NCBI GenBank assembly: GCA_002049455.2
Contig: KV918890.1
Coordinates: 124,001-188,000, forward strand
Reading direction: 5' to 3'
DNA length: 64,000 nt
Origin: Porphyra umbilicalis
Taxonomy: Eukaryota > Rhodophyta > Bangiophyceae > Bangiales > Bangiaceae
The translations under genes and the position numbers were made by a program. This document shows, piece by piece, positions 12,113 to 22,726 of this stretch. How positions within the stretch are numbered: the stretch's first letter is position 1; each line of letters opens with the position of its first letter. The notes beneath the pieces are model-generated. The model saw only the letters and a list, made by a program, of their open reading frames with translations. It did not search any database and was not told where the DNA came from.

Positions 12113-12745
12113 ATGGTGCGTGTCCCAAAAATGAGACATGCGCGTTTTCTGAAGGACTGACACATCACTGCACGGGGGCAGGCGGCGTGGGGTACGAGAA
12201 AATTCTCGACTGGCCTCCATGGAATGAGCCTCTCCCGACGCGTGCTTGGCTGACAACTCCTTAACACCCGCCTGTGGGCCCTGTTCTGTGGACCTCTCAG
12301 ATAGCCCCGATCTTGAAGCCAGTCTTTTTCAGGTTCTTGGGGTTAAGGGTTTGCAACGCCAAAGCTCATGTGCTAACTGGAGCTTCAATGAGGGGTGTCC
12401 CAAATCGTGTTTTTCTCACAGGGGGCTACATGGGGGTCTTTTTCACGTTTTTATTGGTAAGGTGGTGCCCTTTTCTTCGTGCACAAATTGTCAGCACATG
12501 TCTGCTCTAGTATCTGTGCATTTGATTGGGCCGCGTGATGGTCACCTGTCGAAGTTGCAATGAAAGACACTTTCCCCCATGACACGTGAGGATGTGCTGC
12601 CTCTGCTAACACTGTCAGGGGCTTTTCTGGAAGCACAGTGGGACCGAGTGGGTCACATTACATTATCGGACCGTTGCAGAAGGTCAGTCGGCCGAGAAAA
12701 AAAGAAAAAACTGCCATGTCTCATTTTTGGGACACACACCATACC
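12113..12745. repeat. Inverted-repeat pair, possible MITE-like element
   Basis: Left arm 12113-12140 contains GTGTCCCAAAAATGAGACAT. The reverse complement recurs at 12718-12745 with one or two mismatches over about 28 bp. The enclosed ~575 bp has no coding pattern. I could not identify a target duplication, so the limits are only those of the paired arms. Confidence 0.45.
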
Positions 12746-13173
12746 GCCGCCAGGACTAGAGCTGGCAATATTACGGCCACGTATGGAAAAATGCACGAAA
12801 TTTCCGTCTTGCAGGCACAGACGCCGAGATAATACACTGTGAACCGGCGCATAGAGCAAATACGGGCATCTATTGGCGGAGGAGCACAATTCTCTCCATT
12901 CATTGGACGGGACCGTTCTTGTAAGGTGGATGCGGAATACCAATAGATGTCGAAGTAGAATTGGCGCCAAAGGCAACGTGGCTGCACGGGGGCGAGCCTT
13001 TTCGCGGCCCTCGGCCCCCGCGTTGCTGTTAGATCCCAGGAACGACCGCACAAACCCGGGCGCGGATGGCCCTCCAACCACTTGATGTGCAGAGTAGCGA
13101 CGGCAGCAAGCGCCCCAGTCCGCCGCGCCGGCGCACCGTCAGGCGCCGTCCCTTTGTCGCTGTGTGTCCGACG

Positions 13174-13257
13174 TGTTTCTGTTTCGCCCTCTCCTGGCCG
13201 CTGTTGACGAGGACCTGTTTCTGTTTCGCCCTCTCCTGGCCGCTGCTGACGAGGACG
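13174..13257. repeat. 42-bp tandem duplication, two copies
   Basis: The unit beginning TGTTTCTGTTTCGCCCTC at 13174 repeats at 13216 with a single base change (TGTTGACG versus TGCTGACG). The period is a multiple of three, so a minus-strand ORF reads a repeated 14-residue word, but nothing else supports that ORF as a gene. Confidence 0.8.
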
Positions 13258-13988
13258 GAGTGCGTTGGCTGCCGCTGTCCCTCCTTCACTTTCCCCCCCC
13301 CTCCAATTTTCGTTTCCTCATTCGTGCATGGCCTCGCCCATTCCTCGTACTCCTTGTGCGCCCTCCTCCTTCTAGCTTCTAACGTCACGCTACTCCCTGT
13401 CCCCTATCCACACCTCTTTTGGTTTTTCTGGCTGTGCTGCTGGCATCTTTCGCCTGTGCTGTGCGTCGGGGTCCTTCTCTGCCTATTTTGCCGACGACAG
13501 GTGTGACCTTGCCTACCTCCCTCCGTGCACTACCTCATTTCCTGGCTTGTCGGCGAGTCAGTGTCCCTGTCGGAGATCGTATGTGATGTAAAGAGGGCTG
13601 GAGGGGGAGGTGGGGAGGGGTAGACACTTGGTGCGAGCGCTCGGTATGAACTATCTTTCCTCGTTTTCCTTCGCTGTGCATGGCGCTAAGTGCTGCAAGG
13701 GCGCCGCTGCTGGCAGCGGACAGATGAGATGTTTCTGCTGGTGATGCGGTGCTGTCGTCTGTGTGGTGCGGGTGGACCGAAGGGGGGGCGGGCAATGGGT
13801 GTGAAGAGGCGTGTGCACTTCAGCGCGCGCTCTGCGAGTGCGTGCTTGCGCCTCTGGCGACATGGTGAACCGAACAATATCTCACATGCGACGCTTTTCG
13901 GCATCTGCTTATTATATGTTTCTCCCGTCTGTGTCTATAGTCATATGACCCACAACTCATTCCCACGCGCGCCTGCACTGTACACCTG

Positions 13989-16536
13989 TTATCTTGTCCG
14001 TGACTTTTTCACCTTCCGCGCGTACGCCCCCATCGTCTTAGCAGCACTTTCATGCAAATCCCCCGCCCACTTTTTCCGGTCCTTCTCGGCTTTCTCTTCT
14101 TTTGCCAAACACACAGGCACTTCTTCTCGATTCTCTCTCACCCTCTTGTCACCCACACGCGTCGCTTTGCGTGCACCAGGTGCAGCAGCCTTGCGTGTCG
14201 GCCCATACCGCGCCAAGTCCGGTTCGCTCTCGTCACGTGCGAGCGGCATAGCACGCATAAAAGCGGCTGCTGCCGCCTGCTCGGAGTGCAGCGAGTACTT
14301 GCGCGCGCTCTGTGCGTAGCGACCGTGCCACGCTTCAATCGCTTGCTCCCCGTACAGTCCCAAACTCCCGTACCTCTGCATAAAGTCGGCAGCGTGGCAG
14401 AGCAGCAGGTGGAGTTTTGGGGAAATGCTCATCCACGCAAACGCTCCCTGCAGGTGGGTGACAAAGGCACTATCATCCGCTTGAAACTGTTTGACCTCGT
14501 CTGCCGTGGCAATAGCTGCTCGGTTGAGAGGCTTTCGCACTCTGTTCCACAGCAACCATAGCTGCTTGAATGCCATGTAGTACTCTTCGGAGAGCTCCAT
14601 TAACAGCAGGCGACAGATAGCGTCACTCCTGTCCCCAATACGGTGACAGTCGCGGCCGATGAAGCCCCCCCCCGTGGTAAAGAACCGGTGTCACTCTCAT
14701 ATTGCTCCGTAGCGTTGCCGCCAGACGGCGCGCAAAGCGCAGGCCTGCCGCCTCTCCCTTGCACCGAAATACGCACTCGGTCGAGAGGGAGAGCAATCGC
14801 GAATTAATTCCAAGGGTGATGTGCAATGGAATTGGTACAATTTGCTGCGGAACAGCCGGCAAGAGAGGCGCCAGCTCCACTGACATGTGAGCCAGTTGGC
14901 GCTCGGAGGGAGTGCCGGTGGCTTCGCCAACTGCGCTCTGGCCCGCCTGACCACCGCCAACGTACTGCTGCACCGACCGCAGGGTCCTTGTCCCAGTCAC
15001 GTCCTGAAGCGTCAAGTACTTACAGCCCAGTGCGTGGTGCTCACGGCTGGGCGACCGGGTGCTCAAAAACACAAGGCACGGCATCGTTGTGCTGGCACCC
15101 TTGTGGCCGAGTAAAGTGCACAACGCGTCGTGGTTCCCGTTGGGTAACAGTCGCACGGCCCTCCTCTCCCGGTCCACGAGCAGATCGCCAGTAAGCAGGG
15201 CCTTGAACTGGGGCGCGAGGGTTTTAAGCATGGCGTCGAGGTCGTCATAGTTGTATTTTTCGCAGGGGCACACAGCAGCGAGGATGGTGTTGTTAGGATT
15301 GTTTGGGTGCGCTTCGTTGATGATGCCCACAACAATCTTGACTGAGGCCGGGCTTCCGCCTTCGTCACGGCCCACCGTCAGGTGCACGTCCTTCATGTCC
15401 ATTGGGGGGCAGCCAGCGAGAACGCTCTTGTCGCTGGCCGCGGCGTCGCTACACAGGACTGTTTTGGCGAACGCCCCGTACGCGTCGTCGTAGACGTGCC
15501 GCTCGACGAAGCGCCCGGCCTTGCAGAGCGCCGACACCCCCTCCTGCACCGCCAGGGACAAGTTGGCGATGTGGTATCCGGCGCCGTCCACTGTGATATG
15601 CTTCGCAGGCAGCGCCGCCATCCTCTTGCGAGCCTTGCGCAGCTCCGCGACGCTCGCCATTCCGACGCGCGCCCCCCAAAAAACACGCCGCACGAGAGCG
15701 AATCCCCGCTGGCTTATGCCGGCCACCTCCAGCAGTCCCACCTGCTCTTCAGCAGACGGAACCGCACGACCGAGGAGAAAAGCGCGCGAGTTGCCCGCTG
15801 GCAGCTTCCCGGGGGCGCCGTCTTCTGCCCCGCCGAAAGGATCCGCTGCAAGTTTTGCACCGGGGCAGGTGGTGAGCATCTGCCGCCGAGCCGCCGCACG
15901 CCGCCTGATAGACTTGGTTTTGGCAACTTTGGCCTTTCGTAGCCGCGCTTGCCGAACGCAGCAAGCGGTTATAATCTTGTCACGCGTCAGGCGCAGCTGA
16001 TTGGGTGAGCCGCGCAACAGCACAATGCTGGCAATTTGCTCCAAAATTACCTCGTCCTGCTCCACATCAAATGTGCCAGCCCGCAATGCTTCAATGAAGG
16101 CCTTGCAAGTCACAGCAGGTTGGGGCAAGGGGAGAGCGTTGAGGGAGGCTGAAGGCTGGTCAACCTGCATGCTTGGTTGGCACTGCGAGGTCCACACAGG
16201 CGAGCCAGACGACAGGGCGGGCAGCCCGCGCTCTCGTTGGGCCCCGGAGACCGCGCCGCCCCCCACGAGGTCAAACAAAGACGCACCTTGGTCTTTAACA
16301 GGTACTGCTTGAACAACCAGTGGAGAGGGCACATGGAAGGGAGCGCTCTGACCTTTCAGCCACAGCTTGGCCTGCGTCACAGTCGACAGTTGCAGATGAT
16401 TCGAGCGGAGGTGCTGCGACAGCGGCGCGTGCCGCGCACCTGGCCAGCCACTTGTTTTTGGAGACGCACGGATCGCAAACTCCGCGCCTGCACTGAGCGA
16501 CTGGCAGGCTGGCAAATTTCCATGCCAGCGTCCCAA
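13989..16536 (-). pseudogene. RNase-H-fold DDE-type transposase (RAG1/Transib- or KDZ-like layout), frameshifted
   Basis: One coding sequence in two frames: 16536-14623 and 14600-13989. They join if the C-run at 14665-14673 (G9 on the coding strand) is one base shorter, which replaces an out-of-frame tail ending in TGA with a smooth junction around GRDCHRIGDRSD. Features seen in order: basic NLS-like KAKVAKTKSIRRRAAARR, a DDE-style core with VGRDEGG and LLTGDLLVDRE, LGHKGASTTMPCLVF, SREHHALGC, PIPLHITLGINSRLL, and C-terminal SPKLHLLLCHAADFMQRYG with LYGEQAIEAWHGRYAQ. The last glutamate segment resembles the region after 'HVPEIIERDGSIGAW' in RAG1 and similar segments in animal orphan transposases. 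Exact family not assignable by eye. The 5' end is unresolved: Cys-rich pieces in two other frames at 16,295-17,045 may be earlier exons. Confidence 0.7.
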
Positions 16537-17045
16537 CCGCCTTGCGCTGAGCGCCTTCCCTCCACTCAGCTATGCCCGCAGTTGGCTTGAGGAGACAGCG
16601 CCTGCAGGTTGCGCACCTGTACGCCCAAGGTTTTGCCAGGGAAGACCTGTACCAGCTCAGCCGCTGTACCAAAGAAGCAGAGAGTCCTTGCACAGACAAA
16701 GAGACAGGGGACGGTTTGTAAGCATCGACTCCCGGCGTGCTGCTGTCCGCAGCCGTACTCCGGTACAATCACACGTTTCCCATCAGCACAATCAAACATA
16801 CTCTCTGTCACCGTCCATATGGTTCTACGCGTAGTGGTCCGCCTCGGGTTGGCGGCTTGATATTGGTTGGAGCGCACAGCCAGCGTCACTTGCCGGAGAC
16901 GCGCACGGAGCCAATGGGCCAAGCTGTGTGACCTGCCACAGTCACGGCAACTGCGGATCACGCTGCCTGTGCAGGCGGTATGATCGGCCCGTGGACACGC
17001 GGCCGGCCCGTGCGCACCATGAAAGCTCTTCCACGATCGAGTCAA
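16295..17045 (-). pseudogene. Cys-rich upstream fragments of the 14-16.5 kb transposase
   Basis: Two overlapping minus-strand frames (17045-16566 and 16768-16295) contain cysteine clusters: CGQQHAGSRC, CLFVCARTLC, YRCATCRRC and CRRGVCDPC. These fit an N-terminal zinc-binding region of a transposase, but no single frame is open and no convincing splice pair was found. They may be exons or a frameshift-damaged zinc finger. I list them because they abut the transposase on the same strand. Confidence 0.35.
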
Positions 17046-17194
17046 AGAGGTCGAGAGCTACCCGTTCTCTTTCACTGTGAGGGCCTATAAATTTGGGTGA
17101 TAACCCAATTTCCACCTTAGCCACTGATACTTCTACACGTTGCCGGATGGCGCCCGTATCGTTTTCGTAGACCGCGTGTATTGCAGGGAGCTCT

Positions 17195-17734
17195 ATGCGC
17201 CACCTTAACTCGGCGTGCACAGGGGCCGTCAGGGCCGCTTTCTTGAAAGAGAAATTTCCTTTCCCATTTGTCTCGAGGCCCGACACGTTGTGTCAATGGT
17301 GTTCTCCTATTGGTGTATCTCCGGCTCTTAACGTCGACGCTTGTTCGGCCCTGCTGCAGCCAGCGCCAGATTTGGCGTTCTCACAGTTGATCGACCACCA
17401 CCCCTTTCAGTTGCGCCGCCCTGACCCCGTTACTGCCTTTTCGCGTTCCTCGACTGAGATGAAGCTCCGCCGATTTTTCGCTGCCGAGGATGTTGAGGCG
17501 GGGGTGGGCGGCGTGGCGGGTGGGACTGATACTGGCGGTTTGGGCGTAGCGGCTCTTGCTGGGGGGATAGTCGCGGAAGGCGGGGCCAGTGTCGACGCTG
17601 ACTTTGGTGGCGGTCGGGGTGGGGGTGGAGGTGGGGGTGGGGGTGGGATGTATGACTGGGCGGAGGAAGAGGAGCCCCCTATCGACATTGAGGCAGCCGA
17701 TGTGGATGCTATTGTGGCAAAGCTATTGTCATGA
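17195..17734 (+). CDS. Unknown 179-residue ORF with Gly run and acidic C-terminus
   Basis: An ATG at 17195 opens a 179-residue ORF, divergent from the minus-strand transposase. The first half is mixed-composition (HPFQLRRPDPVTAFSRSS, MKLRRFF). The second is Gly-rich with a run of ten Gly, ending in EEEEPPIDIEAADVDAIVAKLL. A short acidic-hydrophobic tail is common in transposon accessory proteins. Stop is TGA at 17734. It could instead be a last exon with an unseen 5' part. Not recognised; shared origin with the 14-16.5 kb transposase is inferred only from position. Confidence 0.4.
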   Translation: MRHLNSACTGAVRAAFLKEKFPFPFVSRPDTLCQWCSPIGVSPALNVDACSALLQPAPDLAFSQLIDHHPFQLRRPDPVTAFSRSSTEMKLRRFFAAEDVEAGVGGVAGGTDTGGLGVAALAGGIVAEGGASVDADFGGGRGGGGGGGGGGMYDWAEEEEPPIDIEAADVDAIVAKLLS

Positions 17735-19189
17735 CATACGAAAGCAGCCTCGACGCACTTTTTTTCTTGGACATATACACCTTAAAGAAGGAGAGGAGGC
17801 CGGGAGCGGGGGCCAGGCGAAAAGGATGTGCGACCGAGTCGCTGCTGGGACTGATGTGCTGCCCGCGCCTGACAGTGACGCTCCTGTCGGGACAGAGAAT
17901 GTTTGACAGTTAATGGCCTGGACAGGCTTCCAGAAAATTCTTTGCACTGCAATCTTTCCTTTAGAAATATGACAGCTCTAGCCAGGACCCCTTCAGAACC
18001 GGCCCAGAAGCATTTCCTTGTCCATGGGTGCGTGATCCTAGAAATTGAAACACAAGTCCACGATCGAGCGTGCTGCCGCCTTCTGATGGTGATGGATTCA
18101 GACAAGGTTGCCCAATCTTTTGTAAGTTATCACGAGGGCTACAAAGTGCGCCACCCCCTTTTACAAGTGAGCAATGACTGTAGACGACAACGATTTGCTG
18201 GAGCATCCCCGTCAACGTCTTGAAATTCAGCAGCCCTTTGCGTTGGCTGGAGTTCCACGGATGCCCCTTTCTGGAGCTGGTCGACCTTTGGCCCCGCCAG
18301 GCTGCGTCGCTTGCGCCCAGACCATCCTACCGGCCGGGAGGGCGGCTGGGTGACGACTCGATCGTCAAACGTCTGGGACACTTGCCTGTGCGCTTCACGG
18401 CGTGCACGGTCGCGACGACGCGCGTGCGCGCCGCTCGCAGCGGCACTCCCCACGCAGCGCCCGCCATCCCACTGCGGCGTGCTACGCCACGGCCCCCTTT
18501 TTGTGCACCCGCGGCGCACGGAAAAAAATCCGCCGTTTGGGTGGGGCACGCGTCAGGGGTGCACCGCAGCGACGCGTGGACGCGCGCCGCCAGACGCTTC
18601 CGGTTTGGAGGAACTGCGCCTTCCCCGCACCGCCCTGCGTTATGCCCTACGGGAAAAAGTTTCTGGATATCCAGTAAATGTGACCTCAAAATCCGGAAAA
18701 TAGCTGGATCCGTGACACGCGCCCCTGTCCAGGGGAATCCGGTGCCGCGTAGAAAATGCTGGAAGACCCTCGGTTCCCCAACCGACTGGAAAAAATGGTG
18801 GAAGTCTCTGGCAGCGCCTTAGAGCCGTCCTCGAATCGCCTTCCTCGGCCGCCATGGCTGCGCGGACCGTCACGGTGACACTCGACTGCTTCGGAGCACC
18901 TCTTCGTCATCTCAGCAGCACATAAATAGGGTGACCGTCCCCAGCCTTCCACTGTCACACTGCACTCCATCCTCAGAACCATCAGCTGCTGTCCCATCCA
19001 TCTTCCCCGCCACCAACCCTTCCCGCCACTAACCTTCCCCGCCTTCAATCCTCCCCGCGACCGAGCCTCCCCGTGACCCCCCCCCCCCCCCCCCGCCGAG
19101 TAGCCTCCAACTGCTGTCGCGCCAAGAAAGCCACCGTTTCCCCCTTCTCTCAGCGGTCGTATGCCCAGTGCTCTACAGCAACTGGTACC
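17735..19189. other. Non-coding stretch upstream of tnp2-type gene
   Basis: No ORF here has a recognisable pattern. It includes one copy of the CCCTACGGGAAA...CTGGATA repeat at about 18,645-18,675 and a TATA-like CATAAATA at about 18,921, roughly 270 bp before the ATG of the downstream transposase fragment, followed by a C-rich leader with CCCCGCCA repeats. Confidence 0.4.
18645..18680 (+). repeat. Dispersed CCCTACGGGAAA...CTGGATATCCAG repeat, copy 1
   Basis: CCCTACGGGAAAAAGTTTCTGGATATCCAG. Related copies are at 23,062-23,097 (minus strand, near-identical core) and about 45,136-45,160 (plus strand, more divergent). Function unknown. Confidence 0.6.
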
Positions 19190-20241
19190 ATGGACGAGAA
19201 GGACGGGATGCGGATGTGCGACTGCGCTCGGTGCGGAGGCTGGCTTGTCTCACGGCGCACGTGGTACTACCACAACCGGTCTAAGCGTGCCTGGGCGGGC
19301 GGCTACAAGCAGCAACAAGTAAGTGCAGGAGATGGAGATGACGCGGCCAGTGCGCGTCTCGGGGGCGATGCCGCCGGCTTCCCCATGGGGGGCGACTCCA
19401 CAGGTTCCGCCGGCAGCAGCCAGTGGTGGCCTCCTCATCCAGTTCTGACAGCAAAGTACCGCACGTGCAACAAGCCCAAGCGGCTGACATGAACGCTGGT
19501 AACAGCGCTGAAGACGAAGGCTTCACCGAAGATGAAAGCAGCACGGACGAGGAAGCTGCGACAGAGGCCGTGGCCCAGTTCGTCGGAGATCGTGCGGCTT
19601 TGCAAGCCGAGCCAAGCGGTCAAGAAAGTAGCCCAGACCCCGCCAGGGTTCCAATCATCCAAAACGAGCCGGCTAATGGCGTTAAGGTGCCGGCTCATGC
19701 GTTTAAGGGTGTTATCAAGGATCTGGTCTTCTTCACATGCCGAGTCCAATTCCGCTTTACGAGGGAAGCGACGGAGGCGATGCTTAGGCAGCGCCGCCGC
19801 GAGCTCATCAGCGCTACACCCCACAAGCTGAACAAGCTCGTACGCGACTCGGTCTCCGTGCACATCACGCGCGTCGACGCGTGCAGAGAAGGGTGTGTGG
19901 CGTACACAGCCGACCACAAGTCAGATGAAAAGTGCTGGAAGTGCGGTGCGGCGCGCTACTCGAGCGCCGGGAGGTCCGCTCAGCAAGTGGAGTACTTTTC
20001 CTTGATCGCGTGGCTGAAGGCCATGCTGGCCGACCCCATCTTGGCACCTGAGCTGCTTGCCACAATGAAGACTGCATGCCTGGCTGCCGCCAGCAGAAAT
20101 CCCAACCACCCTTGCGCCGACTTTTTCCACGGGGACAACTTCCAAGGCGGGGACAAGGTGGCCCATCGCGACACAGACAAGCACATGTGGTGCTACAGCA
20201 ATACTGCAGCGGAGGCTGAGGCGATCACTGTGCCGCTCTAA
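19190..20241 (+). pseudogene. tnp2 (CACTA/EnSpm-type) transposase, N-terminal part only; two exons (19190-19318, 19417-20241)
   Basis: Exon 1 starts MDEKDGMRMC and carries the zinc-finger-like CDCARCGGWLVSRRTWYYH typical of tnp2 N-termini (CxCxxC, then RRT and H). A GTAAGT donor at 19319 and GGCAG acceptor ending 19416 remove a 98-bp intron in phase. Exon 2 has an acidic linker (EDEGFTEDESSTDEEA) and then DACREGCVAYTADH, CWKCGAARY and VEYFSLIAWLKAMLA, matching the tnp2 pattern of a Cys pair followed by YFPLIPRLQRLF. The frame stops at 20241 before the DDE core, giving 317 residues. Nothing after it resembles the core, so the copy is truncated or the rest lies elsewhere. The core of a related protein is at 62,108-64,000. 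Confidence 0.65.
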
Positions 20242-21637
20242 GACGTGCCACTGCTAACATAAGGCAAAAAGCAAGCAGATTCAATGGAGATCATACTTGC
20301 GTCCTATTCGGCGCAACCCGACGACAAGACAAGGAACTTGTCTTATTGTGCTTCTCAAAAAAAACTGGATGCGCAACATCCGCTTCAGCATCATTAACCG
20401 CCCCCTGAGCCAATGAAACAGTGATTTTTCAACGGAAAGTGATGCACCGAGGTCCAATTTTTGTGAGATGCACAATAAACTTCACGATCCGCATGGGCGC
20501 TGCGATTGGATATTGTGGTGCGAACGTGTACACATCTTAGATTGCTGTTGCTGATCCCCTAATTTTGTCCTGGTGGACAGAGACTGACTTGCGGTCCGAC
20601 TCTCTCCACCAATCAGATGCACCCCTGGGACTGACTTGGTGCTCCTGATTGCTTACATGTGCCCATGCAGCCTGGAAATCAACATCAGCTCCTCTTCTTT
20701 TCTGCAATTCTGGCGAGGAGACAGTAGAAGATCTCAAGATCTCGCGTTGGCAGCTTGCTCCGTCCCAAGAAAAGCGAATCAAGCAGCAACAAACAGTGAG
20801 TTCTGCTCGATGTAAGGCCCTGGCACATTATGCGGGCTTTCCATTGGCTTCGATGCCTTCTTACTGTCGTTTTAAACCAATAGAGTGCTCTTGTTCAGAG
20901 TCAGTCTCAGTCTCTCCCTCAGGACAAAATTCGAGGATCAGCAATACCCCTGGACGCAAGCGCCGCTGCACCCATGATCGTGGGTGGGATTTAGTCCACC
21001 AGACGTGACAGGGATACGGACCATAGCACACTAACCGACATTTTCCTCAACACTTATAATGTTGAGGCCACAAGTAATCTGAACCCAAGTGTCCGTGAGC
21101 GTTTGACGGCGGGAGGTGGCAAACCATTTACAAAACATGCTGTTTTTCGCACACCCCATGAGTCTCGTAACCGCGACCACAACGTGGAATTTCCACTGAG
21201 CTACAAGCTCTTGCTGAGGAGAGTGGTCTTTTGATCCGTCTTCAAGAGTGGAGTTGGCGATGTCAAATCTACGTCCCAATTTCACGTGGTCTGAGATACC
21301 GCGGACTCCCTCGTGATCGCATCTCGCGTGTTTTCTGGATTTGCAGCCGCACGCTGCGTCGCTCGGCGCGTGGCGTACCCAAGTGTGGCTCTGCTGCGCT
21401 CTCCACACACCACGCCAGAGACGCCTCACGGGCGCGGTCGCTGACTACGACCGGTCGTTGACCACGACCGCCGTCTGCCGGAAGCACAGCGGTCTTCCGA
21501 CACCTCCTCACTGTCTGTCCCTGTTCCGCCCATCGCGCCAGTGGAGTCTACCGGCCACCTCCCCCCCCCTCCCTCCACACGCGTGAACCTACTCTTTGCC
21601 GAAGTATTCTGTTTGCATCACCTGTTGGGGGCCCGGC
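20242..21637. other. Non-coding stretch, nothing recognised
   Basis: Composition is close to 50% GC with no ORF longer than about 130 codons and no domain pattern. No inverted or direct repeat was noticed by eye. It may be decayed remainder of the truncated tnp2 element. Confidence 0.35.
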
Positions 21638-22726
21638 ATGGCTCCCATTCGCTCCTCGGCTCCGCAAGAGGCCAGCAATGGGCATCGTCGCGCGAAGAAG
21701 CGGGATGTGCATACCGACCGTAAGTGCGAGCGTGTCGTGATCAGGGGGTCCATGCATGGATGGTCCCAAATGCGTGGTGAGTTGATACTCTGGGATCGTC
21801 ATGACGTTGTTCCAATTCTGACCCTCTTCTCGCTTTTTGTGCTCTTGTTGCACTGCTTCCACTGCTGCACAATTGGTGTTCGTACTTTTTCACTCACAGC
21901 TCTTGCCGGATTGTGCGCCGCCGCACAGGCGGCGGTGGGTGTTGCCGCTCTGGCCAGGCCTGCCCGTTGTCGCGGTCTTGTTGGGACCGCGGCTGGCGGC
22001 GGTGGCGCCAGGTCAGCACGTCCCATCGCGTCGGCGGCTCGGACAGCCTCGAGGCCGTCCACGGAAAGTGCGCCTGCTGACGGCCGCGATCGTCGTCGCA
22101 CCAGTGGCCGAGGTGGGATTTTTCTTCCTAATGCCCCCCTCCGAGCCGACCCGGCGCCGTCAGGCGCCATCATGAAGATTGCGTTGGCCGAAGACGGGCT
22201 GCTGGGATTCAGTTTCCAAGACCGGCTGCGGGTGTTGGCGACGACACGGCGTGTGATGAGGTCCAACCTCAAGCTTGGCATAACATTCACTCGACAAACC
22301 GCGGCCGGTCAACAGCGCGCCATCAAGGCGCTCGAGGCGGCCGAGCCTCCTCTGACTCTGTACATTGGTAGCTGGGGCGCCTGTTTGCCTCTACCGCGGG
22401 CGCTGGCGAATACCAAGCGCCCGGACGACATTGACGATGATTCGTCTGCCCAGGTGACACAAGGGCCGGTACGTGGGGCTGCCTTTGAGGCGGTGCCACA
22501 GCGTGCGACCTTGTTGCCTGGTGAGGGGGGGGGGGAGTGGGGCGCTTGTGTTTCTTGTCGTGGACATGGTCGCAGTGCGCTTGCTCAAGCTGCCAGTGGG
22601 GATAGTTGTGTGACCGAGGGTAGGCGGCAGCGTGGGCATGGTAGGCGGAAAGACCCGGCGGGCAGACAGGAACCGGCCGCGTCCGCCGTCCAGCGCCAGC
22701 TGGATATGCTGGCCGAGCTCGATTAG
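21638..22726 (+). CDS. Unknown protein, two exons (21638-21719, 21900-22726)
   Basis: ATG at 21638 begins MAPIRSSAPQE. A GTAAGT donor at 21720 and the acceptor TTTTTCACTCACAG (ending 21899) remove a 180-bp intron in phase, giving 302 residues. The protein has a short basic N-terminus (RRAKKR), an Ala/Arg-rich stretch, a better-ordered middle (MKIALAEDGLLGFSFQDRL, TLYIGSWGACLPLP), and ends in VQRQLDMLAELD. AATTAAA follows the stop at 22,735. No family recognised. The strong splice signals and the ordered middle argue for a real gene, perhaps transposon-borne given the neighbours. Confidence 0.45.
   Translation: MAPIRSSAPQEASNGHRRAKKRDVHTDRKCERVVIRGSMHGWSQMRGELILWDRHDVVPILTLFSLFVLLLHCFHCCTIGVRTFSLTALAGLCAAAQAAVGVAALARPARCRGLVGTAAGGGGARSARPIASAARTASRPSTESAPADGRDRRRTSGRGGIFLPNAPLRADPAPSGAIMKIALAEDGLLGFSFQDRLRVLATTRRVMRSNLKLGITFTRQTAAGQQRAIKALEAAEPPLTLYIGSWGACLPLPRALANTKRPDDIDDDSSAQVTQGPVRGAAFEAVPQRATLLPGEGGGEWGACVSCRGHGRSALAQAASGDSCVTEGRRQRGHGRRKDPAGRQEPAASAVQRQLDMLAELD

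Larger units (their letters stand above)
11434..13988. other. Intergenic DNA with inverted repeats and a short tandem repeat
   Basis: GC content falls sharply after about 11,900, where AT-rich TATATAA-like words occur (11,950-11,985). No ORF has a recognisable domain. The stretch contains an inverted-repeat pair (12113-12140 and 12718-12745) and a 42-bp tandem duplication (13174-13257). It probably includes the non-coding end of the transposon whose gene starts at 13989. Confidence 0.45.
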
